Shown here: positions 16,361 to 24,657 of the stretch, one piece after another | Layout of the letters: the number at the start of each line of letters is the position of its first letter | Numbering within the stretch: the stretch's first letter is position 1 | From: Viridibacterium sediminicola | GTDB taxonomy: Bacteria > Pseudomonadota > Gammaproteobacteria > Burkholderiales > Rhodocyclaceae | Assembly (NCBI RefSeq): GCF_039631295.1 | Contig: NZ_JBDIVE010000004.1 | Span: 278,179-342,178, forward strand | Length of the DNA: 64,000 nucleotides | Direction: 5' to 3' | Program-made: the position numbers and the translations under genes | The notes under the pieces: model-generated | What the model was told of the DNA's origin: nothing | The model's input: only the letters and a program-made list of their open reading frames with translations | Database searches by the model: none

Positions 16361-17551
16361 ATGGCTGAACTGATTCTCAAAGCAGGCAAGGAGCGCTCAC
16401 TGCTGCGCCGTCACCCCTGGATCTTCGCCGGCTCCGTCGACCGCCTTGAAGGCCGCGCCCGCTCCGGTGACACGGTTGAAGTACACACCCACGATGGCAA
16501 GCTGCTCGGCCGTGCCGCCTGGTCGCCCGACTCGCAGATCCGCGCGCGGATGTGGAATTTCGACACCGCCGAGAGCATCGATCACGGCTTCTTCAAGCGT
16601 CGTGTCGCCGCCAGCGTCGCCCGCCGCGCCACGCATCCGCTACTCGCTCAGCAAAGCGGTCAGCGCCTGATCCATGGCGAATCCGACGGCTTGCCCGGCG
16701 TGATCGCAGACCGCTATGGCGATGTCGTCGTCGTGCAGCTGACCAGTGCCGGTGCCGAGAAGTGGCGCGATGCCATCATTGCCGGCCTGGTGCAGGCCAC
16801 TGGCTGTGTTGCGGTCTATGAGCGCTGCGATTCGGATGTGCGTGGCATGGAAGGCCTCGAATCGCGCACCGGCGTCGCCTACGGCGCGCTGCCCGAGGGC
16901 GCGCTGATGATCGACGAGAGCGGCATCCGCATGGAAGTCGATGTCGTCGGCGGCCACAAGACCGGCTTCTATCTGGACCAGCGCGATAACCGCCTGCTCA
17001 CGCGCACGCTCGCAGCGGGTCGCAGCGTGCTCAACTGTTTCTGCTACACCGGCGGCTTCAGCCTGCAAGCGCTCGCCGGTGGCGCCAGCAGCGTGCTGTC
17101 CATCGATTCCTCGGGGCCGGCGCTGGCCACTGCTGCACGCAATCTCGCCCACAACCCGCAGCTCGATCCGGCGCGTGCCGAATGGCGCGATGCTGATGTC
17201 TTCGACAGCCTGCGCAAGCTGTACGCCGAAGGCCGCAAGTTCGACCTCATCGTCCTCGACCCGCCGAAGTTCGCACCCTCCGCCGCGCACGCCCAGCGCG
17301 CCGCACGCGCCTACAAGGACATCAACCTGCACGGCTTCCGCCTGCTCAATCCCGGCGGCATCCTGATGACCTACTCGTGTTCAGGCGGCATCGGCCAGGA
17401 GCTGTTCCAGAGCATCGTCGCCGGTGCCGCATCGGACGCCGGTGTAGACGCCCGCATCATCCACCGCTTGAGCGCCGCGCCCGATCACCCGATTGGCCTG
17501 GCGGTGCCGGAAGGCGAGTACCTCAAAGGCTTGGCGTGTCAGGTGGGGTAG
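16361..17551 (+). CDS. rlmI: 23S rRNA (cytosine-5)-methyltransferase RlmI-type
   Basis: 396 residues, the same length as E. coli RlmI. An N-terminal PUA domain (LKAGKERSLLRRHPWIFAGS) is followed by a central fold (LPGVIADRYGDVVVVQ), and then by a Rossmann methyltransferase domain with FCYTGGFSLQALAGG (SAM loop), LDPPKFAPS and TYSCSGGI, whose Cys is the likely catalytic nucleophile. RlmI methylates C1962 of 23S rRNA. ATG 16361 aligns with the family start; upstream in-frame ATGs at 16319 and 16346 add residues not found in the family. The TAG stop lies inside a palindromic repeat element, so the element defines the gene end. Confidence 0.9.
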   Translation: MAELILKAGKERSLLRRHPWIFAGSVDRLEGRARSGDTVEVHTHDGKLLGRAAWSPDSQIRARMWNFDTAESIDHGFFKRRVAASVARRATHPLLAQQSGQRLIHGESDGLPGVIADRYGDVVVVQLTSAGAEKWRDAIIAGLVQATGCVAVYERCDSDVRGMEGLESRTGVAYGALPEGALMIDESGIRMEVDVVGGHKTGFYLDQRDNRLLTRTLAAGRSVLNCFCYTGGFSLQALAGGASSVLSIDSSGPALATAARNLAHNPQLDPARAEWRDADVFDSLRKLYAEGRKFDLIVLDPPKFAPSAAHAQRAARAYKDINLHGFRLLNPGGILMTYSCSGGIGQELFQSIVAGAASDAGVDARIIHRLSAAPDHPIGLAVPEGEYLKGLACQVG

Positions 17552-17653
17552 GGCGGAACTCCGCAGGAGGTTCCGCCAGCCGCCCACAGGGCGGCAATCG
17601 GCATCAGGCCGTGCGAGGCTGAATTGGCGGAACCGCTTTGCGTTCCGCCCTAC
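17548..17653. repeat. MITE/REP-like nested palindrome
   Basis: The ends form a perfect 12-bp inverted repeat (GTAGGGCGGAAC at 17548-17559, GTTCCGCCCTAC at 17642-17653). Inside is a second pair, GGTTCCGCCA at 17569-17578 and TGGCGGAACC at 17625-17634. The 106-bp element has no coding potential. It looks like the short non-autonomous repeats containing GGCGGAAC that are widespread in proteobacterial intergenic regions. I see no second copy in this window. Confidence 0.7.
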
Positions 17654-17765
17654 GTCGGGCTGTGTTCTGGGGGATGCGGTGAAGGCAGGCACAACCGAAA
17701 TCCGGGGGCTTTGCGTTGATCCACGATCGCCCTGGACTTCGCTGCGCAGCACCCAGCCATGACAC

Positions 17766-18161
17766 TCACAACAATCGCGCGGACTGGCCTTGTGTGGTGA
17801 GTAGCGCGACCGCCTTTTTGTCGAAGGAGACGAAGGTGTCTCCGCCCAGCCAATTACCCTCGTAGGCGATCACGCCATCGGCGAAATCGCCGCCCGCTTC
17901 GAATACCGCCAAGCCGGCCTCTACGGCAGGTCGGTTGATTTCAACGTTTGAGGCAGCCAGTAGCGCGCGGATCGCGGCGGCTACATCAGCGGTTTGAAAG
18001 CCGTAAACCCTGCTCAGCACCCAAACGAATTCACACAGACACGGCAGCGCAACGGCGATCAATTCGGCATCGGTCAACACCTTGGCGGCCGCGCTCGCTT
18101 GCGCAGGGTCGTCACGCACGACGGCGCGCACGAGGACGTTGGTGTCCACGCAAACCTTCAT
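17766..18161 (-). CDS. vapC: VapC-type PIN-domain toxin
   Basis: 131 residues, typical for VapC. The acidic catalytic residues of the PIN ribonuclease fold are all visible: Asp6 in KVCVDTNVLVRAV, Glu44 in LCEFVWVL, Asp92/Asp95 in GGDFADGVIA, and Asp114 in FVSFDKKA. VapC toxins cleave initiator tRNA or rRNA when released from VapB. The gene overlaps vapB by 4 bp, so the two are translated together. The pair lies between the repeat element after rlmI and the LPS cluster, a typical insertion pattern for mobile toxin-antitoxin modules. Confidence 0.93.
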   Translation of the reverse strand: MKVCVDTNVLVRAVVRDDPAQASAAAKVLTDAELIAVALPCLCEFVWVLSRVYGFQTADVAAAIRALLAASNVEINRPAVEAGLAVFEAGGDFADGVIAYEGNWLGGDTFVSFDKKAVALLTTQGQSARLL

Positions 18162-18409
18162 TCTTTTGCAGACCAGCCTTGCGCGGTGGCATCGTGGATT
18201 TCTTCGATGGTGGCGACTTTGGTCGTCTTGCCGGCGAGCAGTCCGACGAAGCCGTCAATGCTTCCGCCCGGCCGGGCCGCCTTGAGCATGCCACGACCGT
18301 CGGGCAGCAGATCCAGCTCGATCTTTTCCCCCGGTTTGATGCCGAGGTGTTGCAGCACCTCTTTTCTGAAGGTCACTTGCCCCCGGGAGGTGACGGTCAA
18401 TGTGGCCAT
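18158..18409 (-). CDS. vapB: VapB-type AbrB/SpoVT antitoxin
   Basis: 83 residues. The N-terminal swapped-hairpin AbrB domain is clear (TLTVTSRGQVTFRKEVLQHL, then GIKPGEKIELDLLPDGR). The C-terminal tail (IEEIHDATAQGW) would wrap around and inhibit VapC. Antitoxin-first order and a 4-bp overlap with vapC are standard. A palindrome over the predicted -10 box just upstream fits autorepression by the VapBC complex. Confidence 0.92.
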   Translation of the reverse strand: MATLTVTSRGQVTFRKEVLQHLGIKPGEKIELDLLPDGRGMLKAARPGGSIDGFVGLLAGKTTKVATIEEIHDATAQGWSAKE

Positions 18410-18432
18410 GGCGGTGTCCTCGTCTTGATTGA

Positions 18433-18469
18433 TGCATTAAAACATAATGCAAAAATACCTTACTTTCAA
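18433..18469 (-). promoter_or_regulatory. vapBC promoter and operator
   Basis: Read on the minus strand: -35 TTGAAA (18464-18469), 17-bp spacer, -10 TATGTT (18441-18446). A perfect 7-bp inverted repeat, TGCATTA-N5-TAATGCA (18433-18451), covers the -10 box, as expected for an autorepressed toxin-antitoxin operon. The -35 box overlaps the stop codon of the upstream GT9 gene. Confidence 0.7.
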
Positions 18470-19446
18470 GGCTGCAATGAGGGTTGGCCCAGCGCAGCCA
18501 GGACATCATCCACCGTAATGTCATTCGCATCCAGGCTGGCCGGCTGCAGCAGCTGGTAGGGCACGCCCCAGGGGTGCCAGCGTGCGGCGTCGGATTTGCC
18601 GAACAGGCAGGTGATCGGCTTGCCCAGTGCGGCGGCCAGATGCATGTGGCCACCGTCGGAGCACAGCACTTGCGAGCAGGCGGCGAGGGCGGCGATCAGC
18701 TCGGCCAGCGAATGCGTCGGCATCGGCGTGATCGGCAGGCCGGCGCAGGCTTCGATGATCTGCTGCGCCTTGGCGTCGTCGCCGGGATGCAGGGCGTTGT
18801 CGGCGGCGCCGGGCGCCCAGAACAGCGCGAAGCGCAGTTGCGGTTGCGCTGCGTGCAGCTGCTTGATGAGTTCGATGAAACGCTCGGCCGGCCAGCGCTG
18901 CGAGGGCTTGCGCGCACTGATGTGCAGGCCCAGCACGGCGCCTGTGCCGAGCTTCTCCTGCGCGGCGGCGAGCAGTTCGCTGCGCGGTGTGATCAGTGCG
19001 GGCGGCAGATCGGCGCGCGGCACATCGATGGCGCGCAGTAGATTGGCGGCGCGCAGCACTTCATGTTCGGCGGCGGGATCGGCCGGGATGTCGTCTTGCG
19101 CAATCACGCGTTTGGCGCCCAGCAGGCTGGCCATGCGGCGTGCGCTGGCCTGCGTACCGCTGGCGGGGAGCAAGACCAGATCGATGCCCATGCGGCGCAG
19201 TTGCCAGAGCTGGCGCAGGCGCGCCCACATGGCGCCAAGCGCGCTCTCGCCGGCCGCCAGGTGCTTGGCCTTGGTGTAGCGGAAGACGGCATTGAGATCG
19301 GTATTGCCGTGCAGGACTTCAGCGTTGTACGAGGTGACCAGAGCGCCGATCCAGGCCTGTGGGTAATGTGCGCGCAGGCGGCGGATCAGCGGCAGGGTGC
19401 ACACCAGATCGCCGATGTTGTCACGGCGGATGATTAGGATCTTCAC
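18466..19446 (-). CDS. GT9 (ADP-heptose:LPS heptosyltransferase-type) glycosyltransferase
   Basis: 326 residues. Begins KILIIRRDNIGDLVCTLPLI, the hallmark N-terminus of GT9 enzymes, and has GLHISARKPSQRWPAERFIE and LCSDGGHMHLAAALGKPITC in the C-terminal nucleotide-sugar domain. GT9 enzymes add heptose or related sugars to the LPS inner core on the cytoplasmic face of the inner membrane. The start is GTG at 19446, four bases inside the end of the O-antigen-ligase gene (GTGA overlap), so both are co-translated. It is paralogous to the GT9 gene at 21919 (shared RRD/KRD-x-GDL and YNAxVL-GNT segments). The exact acceptor is unknown. Confidence 0.87.
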   Translation of the reverse strand: MKILIIRRDNIGDLVCTLPLIRRLRAHYPQAWIGALVTSYNAEVLHGNTDLNAVFRYTKAKHLAAGESALGAMWARLRQLWQLRRMGIDLVLLPASGTQASARRMASLLGAKRVIAQDDIPADPAAEHEVLRAANLLRAIDVPRADLPPALITPRSELLAAAQEKLGTGAVLGLHISARKPSQRWPAERFIELIKQLHAAQPQLRFALFWAPGAADNALHPGDDAKAQQIIEACAGLPITPMPTHSLAELIAALAACSQVLCSDGGHMHLAAALGKPITCLFGKSDAARWHPWGVPYQLLQPASLDANDITVDDVLAALGQPSLQP

Positions 19447-20699
19447 GCCGTCGCCTTGTTGCGTAGTGATGCGCCGCTGAGCAGCAGACCCAGGCCTACC
19501 ATGGCGAGCATGCCATGCTCATGATGCAGGGTGGTGTTGAACAGGCCGCCGACGAAGACAACCGACCAGCCCGCAACGCCGGCCGCCCAGCTCAGATGAG
19601 CCCGGGTATCGTGCTCCGCCCGTGGCCAGCGACGCAGCAGGGCCAGCGACCAGCTGGCCATCAGGATCAGCAAGACGCCCAGGCCGAGCACGCCGCGTTC
19701 GCCGAGGGTATTGGCATACAGGCCGTGGGCGTGGCTGGAGAAGAAGTAGCGCTCGCGCACGAAAACCTCGCCACGCGCTTTGACCCATTGTTCGACGAGT
19801 GCCGGTGAGGCCGCGTTGAAGCTTGCTGCGCCGGCGCCGGTGAGCGGATGCTGGCGCATCAGCTCGATGGCGGTGTTGAGTGCTTGCAGGCGGAAAGACG
19901 AGAGGTTGCCGGACTCGATGCCGATGGCGGTTTTCTCGATGAGGCTATGGTTTTCCGCGTTGTGGATGAGCTTGTTGCCGGCCAGGCCGATACCAATACC
20001 GATCAGGGCACACAGCCCCAGCGCGGGCAGCAGGCGACGCAGGCGTGCGTGCGGCAGTACCAGCAGGACCGGCAAGCTGCCGGCGAGGTAGGCGACCAGA
20101 GCACCACGGCTGGCAAAGACAATCATCGCGCCGAACATCAGCACTGCGCTGGCAACGGCGAGCTGCCACTGGCGCTGTCCTAGCCTTTGGGCACCAAAGG
20201 CCGCCAGCGCATTGGCCAGAATGCCGATGCCGGCACCGTAGAGTGCGGAATGATTGACGTGGCCGACCGAGTTCAGTTGCAGCCAGACGCGCTTGGGGTC
20301 GGTCTGCATGATCCAGTAGCCTTGCACCACGCCAGCCAGCGTGGCGGCGATCAGGCAGGTCAGCAAGCCGATGATCTGCTTTGTTTCGAGGCGGCTACGC
20401 GCAAGGATCCAGCCCAGCGAGATGTAGCCGACGATATCGCCGATTTCCTTCCATTGTGGTGTGTAGGGTGACAGCACCACGCTCAGCAAGGGAGCGATGA
20501 TCAAGCCGGCGAACAGCAGATCCCAGCTGCGTGCGAGCTGACCGAAATTGCCGGAGCGGATGCTGCCGCCCAGCCACACCAGCACGAACAAGGCCCAGAA
20601 GATATTCTTGGGTGCTTCCACCAATGGTAAGGCGATGGCGAACAGGCAGAGCAGGACAAATTCGATCCGGGACAAGCTGCGGCGGTGGTCGGCAGTCAT
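19443..20699 (-). CDS. O-antigen ligase / Wzy-C family membrane protein
   Basis: About 418 residues with roughly 10-12 hydrophobic segments. A large periplasmic loop carries RQHPLTGAGAASFNAASPAL and FFSSHAHGLYANTLGERG, resembling the conserved Arg/His/Glu loop of WaaL/Wzy_C proteins. These proteins join O-antigen or other glycans to lipid A-core, or polymerise them, in the inner membrane. The ATG at 20699 is annotated; GTG at 20711 is an alternative, and neither has a strong Shine-Dalgarno sequence. Neighbouring glycosyltransferases support an LPS role; ligase versus polymerase cannot be decided from sequence alone. Confidence 0.82.
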   Translation of the reverse strand: MTADHRRSLSRIEFVLLCLFAIALPLVEAPKNIFWALFVLVWLGGSIRSGNFGQLARSWDLLFAGLIIAPLLSVVLSPYTPQWKEIGDIVGYISLGWILARSRLETKQIIGLLTCLIAATLAGVVQGYWIMQTDPKRVWLQLNSVGHVNHSALYGAGIGILANALAAFGAQRLGQRQWQLAVASAVLMFGAMIVFASRGALVAYLAGSLPVLLVLPHARLRRLLPALGLCALIGIGIGLAGNKLIHNAENHSLIEKTAIGIESGNLSSFRLQALNTAIELMRQHPLTGAGAASFNAASPALVEQWVKARGEVFVRERYFFSSHAHGLYANTLGERGVLGLGVLLILMASWSLALLRRWPRAEHDTRAHLSWAAGVAGWSVVFVGGLFNTTLHHEHGMLAMVGLGLLLSGASLRNKATA

Positions 20700-20803
20700 A
20701 AGGATGTGCACTAGGTAGTATTCGCCGCCATGATAGCGCAGGGAATGCGTGCAGCCTCGCTTACAATTGTTCTCCCGATTCCCTCAGAACGTGCAGGAAA
20801 CCG

Positions 20804-21922
20804 ATGCAACCGAGCCGCCGTCATGTCTTGCTGGCTATTGATTCGCTGACCGGGCGTGGCGCCGAGAAAGTGGTCGTTAATCTGGCCGAGGCCCTGCTTG
20901 CGCTGGGTCACGCCGTGAGCATCGTGATCTATGAAGACATCGTCGAGTTCGCCGTCGACCCACGCATTCGCATCCATCGTCTGCAGCCGGCGCAGCGCGG
21001 TCGCCTGCGTCTCTTCAGTGCGCTGACGGATCGCGATAATGTGCGTCGATTCAAGGCCTTGCTGGCGCAGATCGAGCGCGAGCAAGGACCGGTCGGGCTG
21101 ATCCTCTCGGCTTTGCCGCGCATCGACCGCATCCTGTCGCGGATCCGCGATCCACGCATTCATCATGTCATCCACAATGCCTTGTCGCTGCAAAATGGCA
21201 TTCGCAAGAATGGCTGGCGCAAAAAGCTCTCGCGCATCTGGCACGCCAAACGCATGTATGACGCGCGGCAGATTATCGGCGTGTCGGCAGGCGTGGGTGA
21301 AGATCTGGTGGATTACGTTAAGGTTCGTCCGGCGGCCTTGCGCACCATTTACAATCCGTTTCACTTTGACCAGCTGCAGGAGCTTGCCGCAGCACCGTTC
21401 AAACCGCCGGTGGCCGATTACGTGCTGCACATCGGCGCCTTCACGCTCAAGCAAAAACGCCAGGATCTGCTGATCGAGGCTTTTGCCGCTTCAGGCTTGA
21501 GCTGCACCCTGGTGCTGCTCGGCAAGGGCCGCGACGAAGCGAAGATCCGCGCCATCGCCGAACGCTGTGGCGTCGCCGATCGTGTGCTGTTCGCCGGCTT
21601 CCAGAAAAATCCCTATCCCTGGATCCAGCATGCGCGCCTGCTGGCGCTCTCCTCCGAGTATGAAGGCTTCGGCAATGTGCTGGTCGAAGCCCTGGTGCTC
21701 GGCACGCCGGTGGTCGCCACCGCATGCCCGGCCGGGCCGGCGGAGATTCTCGCCAGCATGCCGCAGATGCTGGTGCCGCCCGGCGATGTGGCCACCTTTG
21801 CGGCGCGCCTGCGCGAGTCCTATGCGCATCCGCCGGCCATCGATGTGGCCAGCCTGCAGCGCTTCGAAGCCTCGGTGGTCGCGGGCGAATATCTCAAACT
21901 GATTGCAGATCACGCTTCATGA
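20804..21922 (+). CDS. GT4-family glycosyltransferase
   Basis: 372 residues, GT-B fold. The N-terminal domain begins HVLLAIDSLTGRGAEKVVVN, the Gly-rich acceptor loop. The C-terminal donor site contains LHIGAFTLKQKRQDLLIEAF, VLLGKGRDE and SSEYEGFGNVLVEALVLGTP, the EX7E motif typical of GT4. It probably adds a hexose or related sugar to the LPS core or O-chain. It is divergent from the ligase gene (104-bp spacer) and overlaps the next GT9 gene by 4 bp (ATGA), so the two act as a unit. Confidence 0.9.
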   Translation: MQPSRRHVLLAIDSLTGRGAEKVVVNLAEALLALGHAVSIVIYEDIVEFAVDPRIRIHRLQPAQRGRLRLFSALTDRDNVRRFKALLAQIEREQGPVGLILSALPRIDRILSRIRDPRIHHVIHNALSLQNGIRKNGWRKKLSRIWHAKRMYDARQIIGVSAGVGEDLVDYVKVRPAALRTIYNPFHFDQLQELAAAPFKPPVADYVLHIGAFTLKQKRQDLLIEAFAASGLSCTLVLLGKGRDEAKIRAIAERCGVADRVLFAGFQKNPYPWIQHARLLALSSEYEGFGNVLVEALVLGTPVVATACPAGPAEILASMPQMLVPPGDVATFAARLRESYAHPPAIDVASLQRFEASVVAGEYLKLIADHAS

Positions 21923-22935
21923 AAATCCTCATCGTCAAACGCGACAAACTCGGCGACCTGCTGCTCACCACACCGATGCTGGCCTGGCTGCGTGCAGCCT
22001 TGCCGCAGGCGCAGATCGATGTGCTGGCCAATGACTACAACGCCTGGGTGCTCGACGGCAATACGCAGCCGCACAAGGTCTGGGTGCTGCCGCGTGTGCG
22101 CCACGCCGGCAAGCTGCGCATCGGTGCGGCGCTGCAGACCGCGCGGATGATCTGGCAGATGCGCCGCGAGCACTACGACTGGGTGATCGTCGGCAATGGG
22201 GAGGAATCACCGCGCGCCATCGAGCGCGGGCTGTCGGTCAAGGGGCGCAACACCGTGTCGTATTGCAAGTCGGCTGCCGACTGGCCGCGCCTGAGCCATG
22301 CCTTGCCGGCGCCACGCGGCATGCACGAGAGCCGCAGTGTCGCTGCGCTGGCCGAGGTGATCGGCCTCAAGCTGCCTGAGGCGCTGCCCGCGCCGCTGTA
22401 CATCCTGCCCGAGTCGGGGCGGGCGTTTGCGCAACAATGGCTCGCCAGCAATGGTGTGCAGGCGCAGGGCTACGTCGTGCTCGGGCTGGGTGCGCGGCGG
22501 GCCAAGAAGCAGCCCTCGACCGAACAGGTGCTGCGCTGGGCCGAGCAGATCCATGCGCGCTGGGGGCTCAAGACCCTGTTCATGTGGACGCCGGGCAAGA
22601 GCGACAATCCGCTTTATCCCGGTGACGATGAGGTGGCCGAGCCGGTGCTCGCCGCCAACAGCCCGTACATCCTGCCCTTCCGTGGTCCGCTCAAGGAAGC
22701 CATCGCCCTGGTCTGGTCGGCGCGCACATCGATCTTCCCCGACAGCGGCCTGATGCATTTTGCCGCCGCCAGCCCCGGTGGCGTGCTCGGCTTCTTCGCC
22801 GAAACCGCCATCTCGCCCTCGCCGGCGCAATGGGGCCCGATCGGACCCCGGGCGCATTATCTGGAAGCCGACAAAGCGGTGGCCGAACTGAGTGACGAGG
22901 CGGTGTTCGACAAACTGGCCCGCCTGATCGATTGA
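21919..22935 (+). CDS. GT9 (heptosyltransferase-type) glycosyltransferase
   Basis: 338 residues. Starts KILIVKRDKLGDLLLTTPML, the GT9 signature, and has LGLGARRAKKQPSTEQVLRW and IFPDSGLMHFAAASPGGVLG in the donor domain. ATG 21919 overlaps the preceding GT4 stop; the longer upstream frame runs antisense-like through the GT4 gene and is rejected. A mid-protein MWTPGKSDNPLYPGDDEVAE segment resembles the WAPGAADNALHPGDDAKAQQ segment of the GT9 at 18466, showing they are paralogs. Its stop abuts the convergent DUF4254 stop in a TGATCA palindrome. Confidence 0.88.
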   Translation: MKILIVKRDKLGDLLLTTPMLAWLRAALPQAQIDVLANDYNAWVLDGNTQPHKVWVLPRVRHAGKLRIGAALQTARMIWQMRREHYDWVIVGNGEESPRAIERGLSVKGRNTVSYCKSAADWPRLSHALPAPRGMHESRSVAALAEVIGLKLPEALPAPLYILPESGRAFAQQWLASNGVQAQGYVVLGLGARRAKKQPSTEQVLRWAEQIHARWGLKTLFMWTPGKSDNPLYPGDDEVAEPVLAANSPYILPFRGPLKEAIALVWSARTSIFPDSGLMHFAAASPGGVLGFFAETAISPSPAQWGPIGPRAHYLEADKAVAELSDEAVFDKLARLID

Positions 22936-23541
22936 TCAGGCCTGCTTGGCGCCGTACAGGTAGGGATTGAGTGTCGGGTCGTTGTACATCTTGAACTGGC
23001 GATAGACCTTGTAATAGGCGCGGCCGGCTGCGCAGTCGGCGAGCAGGGCCTCGAAGCAGGCGGCCAGATCATTGCGCTGCTCGCCCAGGCGCGCGAGCTT
23101 GGCCTGGCAGGTGGCGATGTGTTCGGCGCTGGCGTCGCTGCGCTGTGTCTGCAAACCCATATGGAATATCTTCAGCGACAGGATCGAGATGCGGTCGATC
23201 ATGCTGCCGGCCGTCTCGCTGTTCAGGCGCGCATCGGCTGCCGGGGTGACGGCGGCGAGCGAGGAGAGGATCACCTCGTCCATGCGCTCGATTGCATCGT
23301 TGCGCTTCTGGTTGTAACCATCAATCGCGCGCTTGTTGGCAGCGATCTCGCTGTCGGCCACGTCCTTGCGGCGGGCCAGGTCTTCCTCGTCCCAGAGCAG
23401 GTTGTTGAAGCGGTGGTTCAGCTCGATGAACTGCCACAGACCTTCGGCGAACTGCGCCGGCGCTTGCTTGGCCCAGCTGCGCTCGGCGACGCAGCGGTCG
23501 TGAAAAGCCAGGATTTCGCGTGCTTGGATGAATGTGCTCAT
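22936..23541 (-). CDS. DUF4254 family protein
   Basis: 201 residues, almost wholly helical and without signal peptide or membrane segment. The N-terminus (ILAFHDRCVAERSWAKQAPA) and the core RFNNLLWDEEDLARR with NETAGSMIDRISILSLKIFH-like helices match DUF4254 proteins. This family is repeatedly found in LPS or capsule clusters, but its biochemistry is unknown to me. It overlaps the upstream GT9 gene by 4 bp on the same strand, so it is the last gene of the GT4-GT9-DUF4254 operon and may assist a sugar-transfer step (inference). Confidence 0.78.
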   Translation of the reverse strand: MSTFIQAREILAFHDRCVAERSWAKQAPAQFAEGLWQFIELNHRFNNLLWDEEDLARRKDVADSEIAANKRAIDGYNQKRNDAIERMDEVILSSLAAVTPAADARLNSETAGSMIDRISILSLKIFHMGLQTQRSDASAEHIATCQAKLARLGEQRNDLAACFEALLADCAAGRAYYKVYRQFKMYNDPTLNPYLYGAKQA

Positions 23542-24656
23542 GATGCTTTCAACAGTGATTGGCAGGCGTCGAGGACGGATTGCAGTGACAGGGCTTCCAT
23601 GCAGCGGGCGCGGGCGCATTGCGTGGCGCCGTCGCCACGGCTGCGGCCGCAGCGCTCCACCCAGCTGATTTGGCGGCGGAACAGGATTTTCTGATCACGG
23701 CAGGCGATAGCGGCCGACAGGGCGCGTACCGGGCTGGCGCTGAAAAAGGCGCTGTCGGCGCACAGCATAGCCGAGCCGGGGCCGAACAGGATCACGCTGG
23801 GCGTGGCGGTGATGCGGCCCAGATGCGCAACGCCGGTATCCGGGCTGACCAGCAGGCGGGCGCCGGCCAGCAGCTGTGCGAGCTGCAGCAGGTCCAGCAT
23901 GCCGGCATAACTGGTGTAGCGCGCCTGCGGATCGACGGCGACGACCAGGGCGGTTTCGTGCTTGCCCGCGCTCCACACCGGCGTGATGCCTTGCGCGCTG
24001 AGCGCCGCCGCCAGCGCAGTCCAGCGCTCGGCCGGCCATTGCTTGAGTGCGCTGCTGGCGCCCAGGTGCAGCACGGCATAGGGTTTGGCCGGCAGGCTGA
24101 ACGACTTGCTCTCGGCGAGCGGCCAGTCGGCGGGCGTATAGCCTGCAGCGTCGGCGCCACGAGCCAGCGAGGCGAAGATCTCGGGCAGCGGCGTGGGCTG
24201 CTCGGGCCAGGCGCGCTGTTCGTCGACGAACCAGTTCTTGTAGTTGGGCGTGTCGCCCGCCAGCGCGACGATGTGGCGCGCACCGAGCGCACGCGCAAGA
24301 GCACTGAAACGGCTGTCGCCGGCGACCAGGGCCAGATCGAAGCTGCGTTCGCGCCATAGCGCTTTGAGCGTGGCGGCCTTGCGCGGATCGTAGGGCAGGG
24401 CGCGCACGCCCCAGGGCTGCGCAGCGAACAGCGGCACGATGGCGGTCGGGCAGCTCATCACGATCTCGGCTTGCGGATGCTGCTGGCGCAGCTTGGCCAG
24501 CAGGGCGGCGAGCATCAGCGTGTCGCCCAGCAGCAGATGATGGGCAAGCAGGATGCGCCGCGGATTCGGCGGGTAGCCGCGTGGCCCCAGCAAGCGTGTG
24601 ATCGAACCGAGGGCCAGCATCGGCAGTTGCAGCAGGCGTGAGGGCAGGCGACTCAT
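23538..24656 (-). CDS. GT9-family glycosyltransferase
   Basis: 372 residues. NPRRILLAHHLLLGDTLMLA is a GT9 N-terminus with an extra 30-residue N-terminal extension (PSRLLQLPMLALGSITRLLG), possibly a membrane-association helix. The donor domain has VLHLGASSALKQWPAERWTA and LLVSPDTGVAHLGRITATPS. A Cys/Arg-rich stretch near residues 330-350 (ERCGRSRGDGATQCARARC) with several Cys is unusual for GT9 and could bind metal or form disulfides. It begins 1 bp after the GT4 stop and overlaps the DUF4254 start by 4 bp. Confidence 0.86.
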   Translation of the reverse strand: MSRLPSRLLQLPMLALGSITRLLGPRGYPPNPRRILLAHHLLLGDTLMLAALLAKLRQQHPQAEIVMSCPTAIVPLFAAQPWGVRALPYDPRKAATLKALWRERSFDLALVAGDSRFSALARALGARHIVALAGDTPNYKNWFVDEQRAWPEQPTPLPEIFASLARGADAAGYTPADWPLAESKSFSLPAKPYAVLHLGASSALKQWPAERWTALAAALSAQGITPVWSAGKHETALVVAVDPQARYTSYAGMLDLLQLAQLLAGARLLVSPDTGVAHLGRITATPSVILFGPGSAMLCADSAFFSASPVRALSAAIACRDQKILFRRQISWVERCGRSRGDGATQCARARCMEALSLQSVLDACQSLLKAS

Positions 24657-24657
24657 G

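Noticed and set aside
17766..18409. Mobile island carrying vapBC
   Set aside because: No integrase, tRNA attachment site or direct repeats flank it; only the nearby palindrome hints at mobility.
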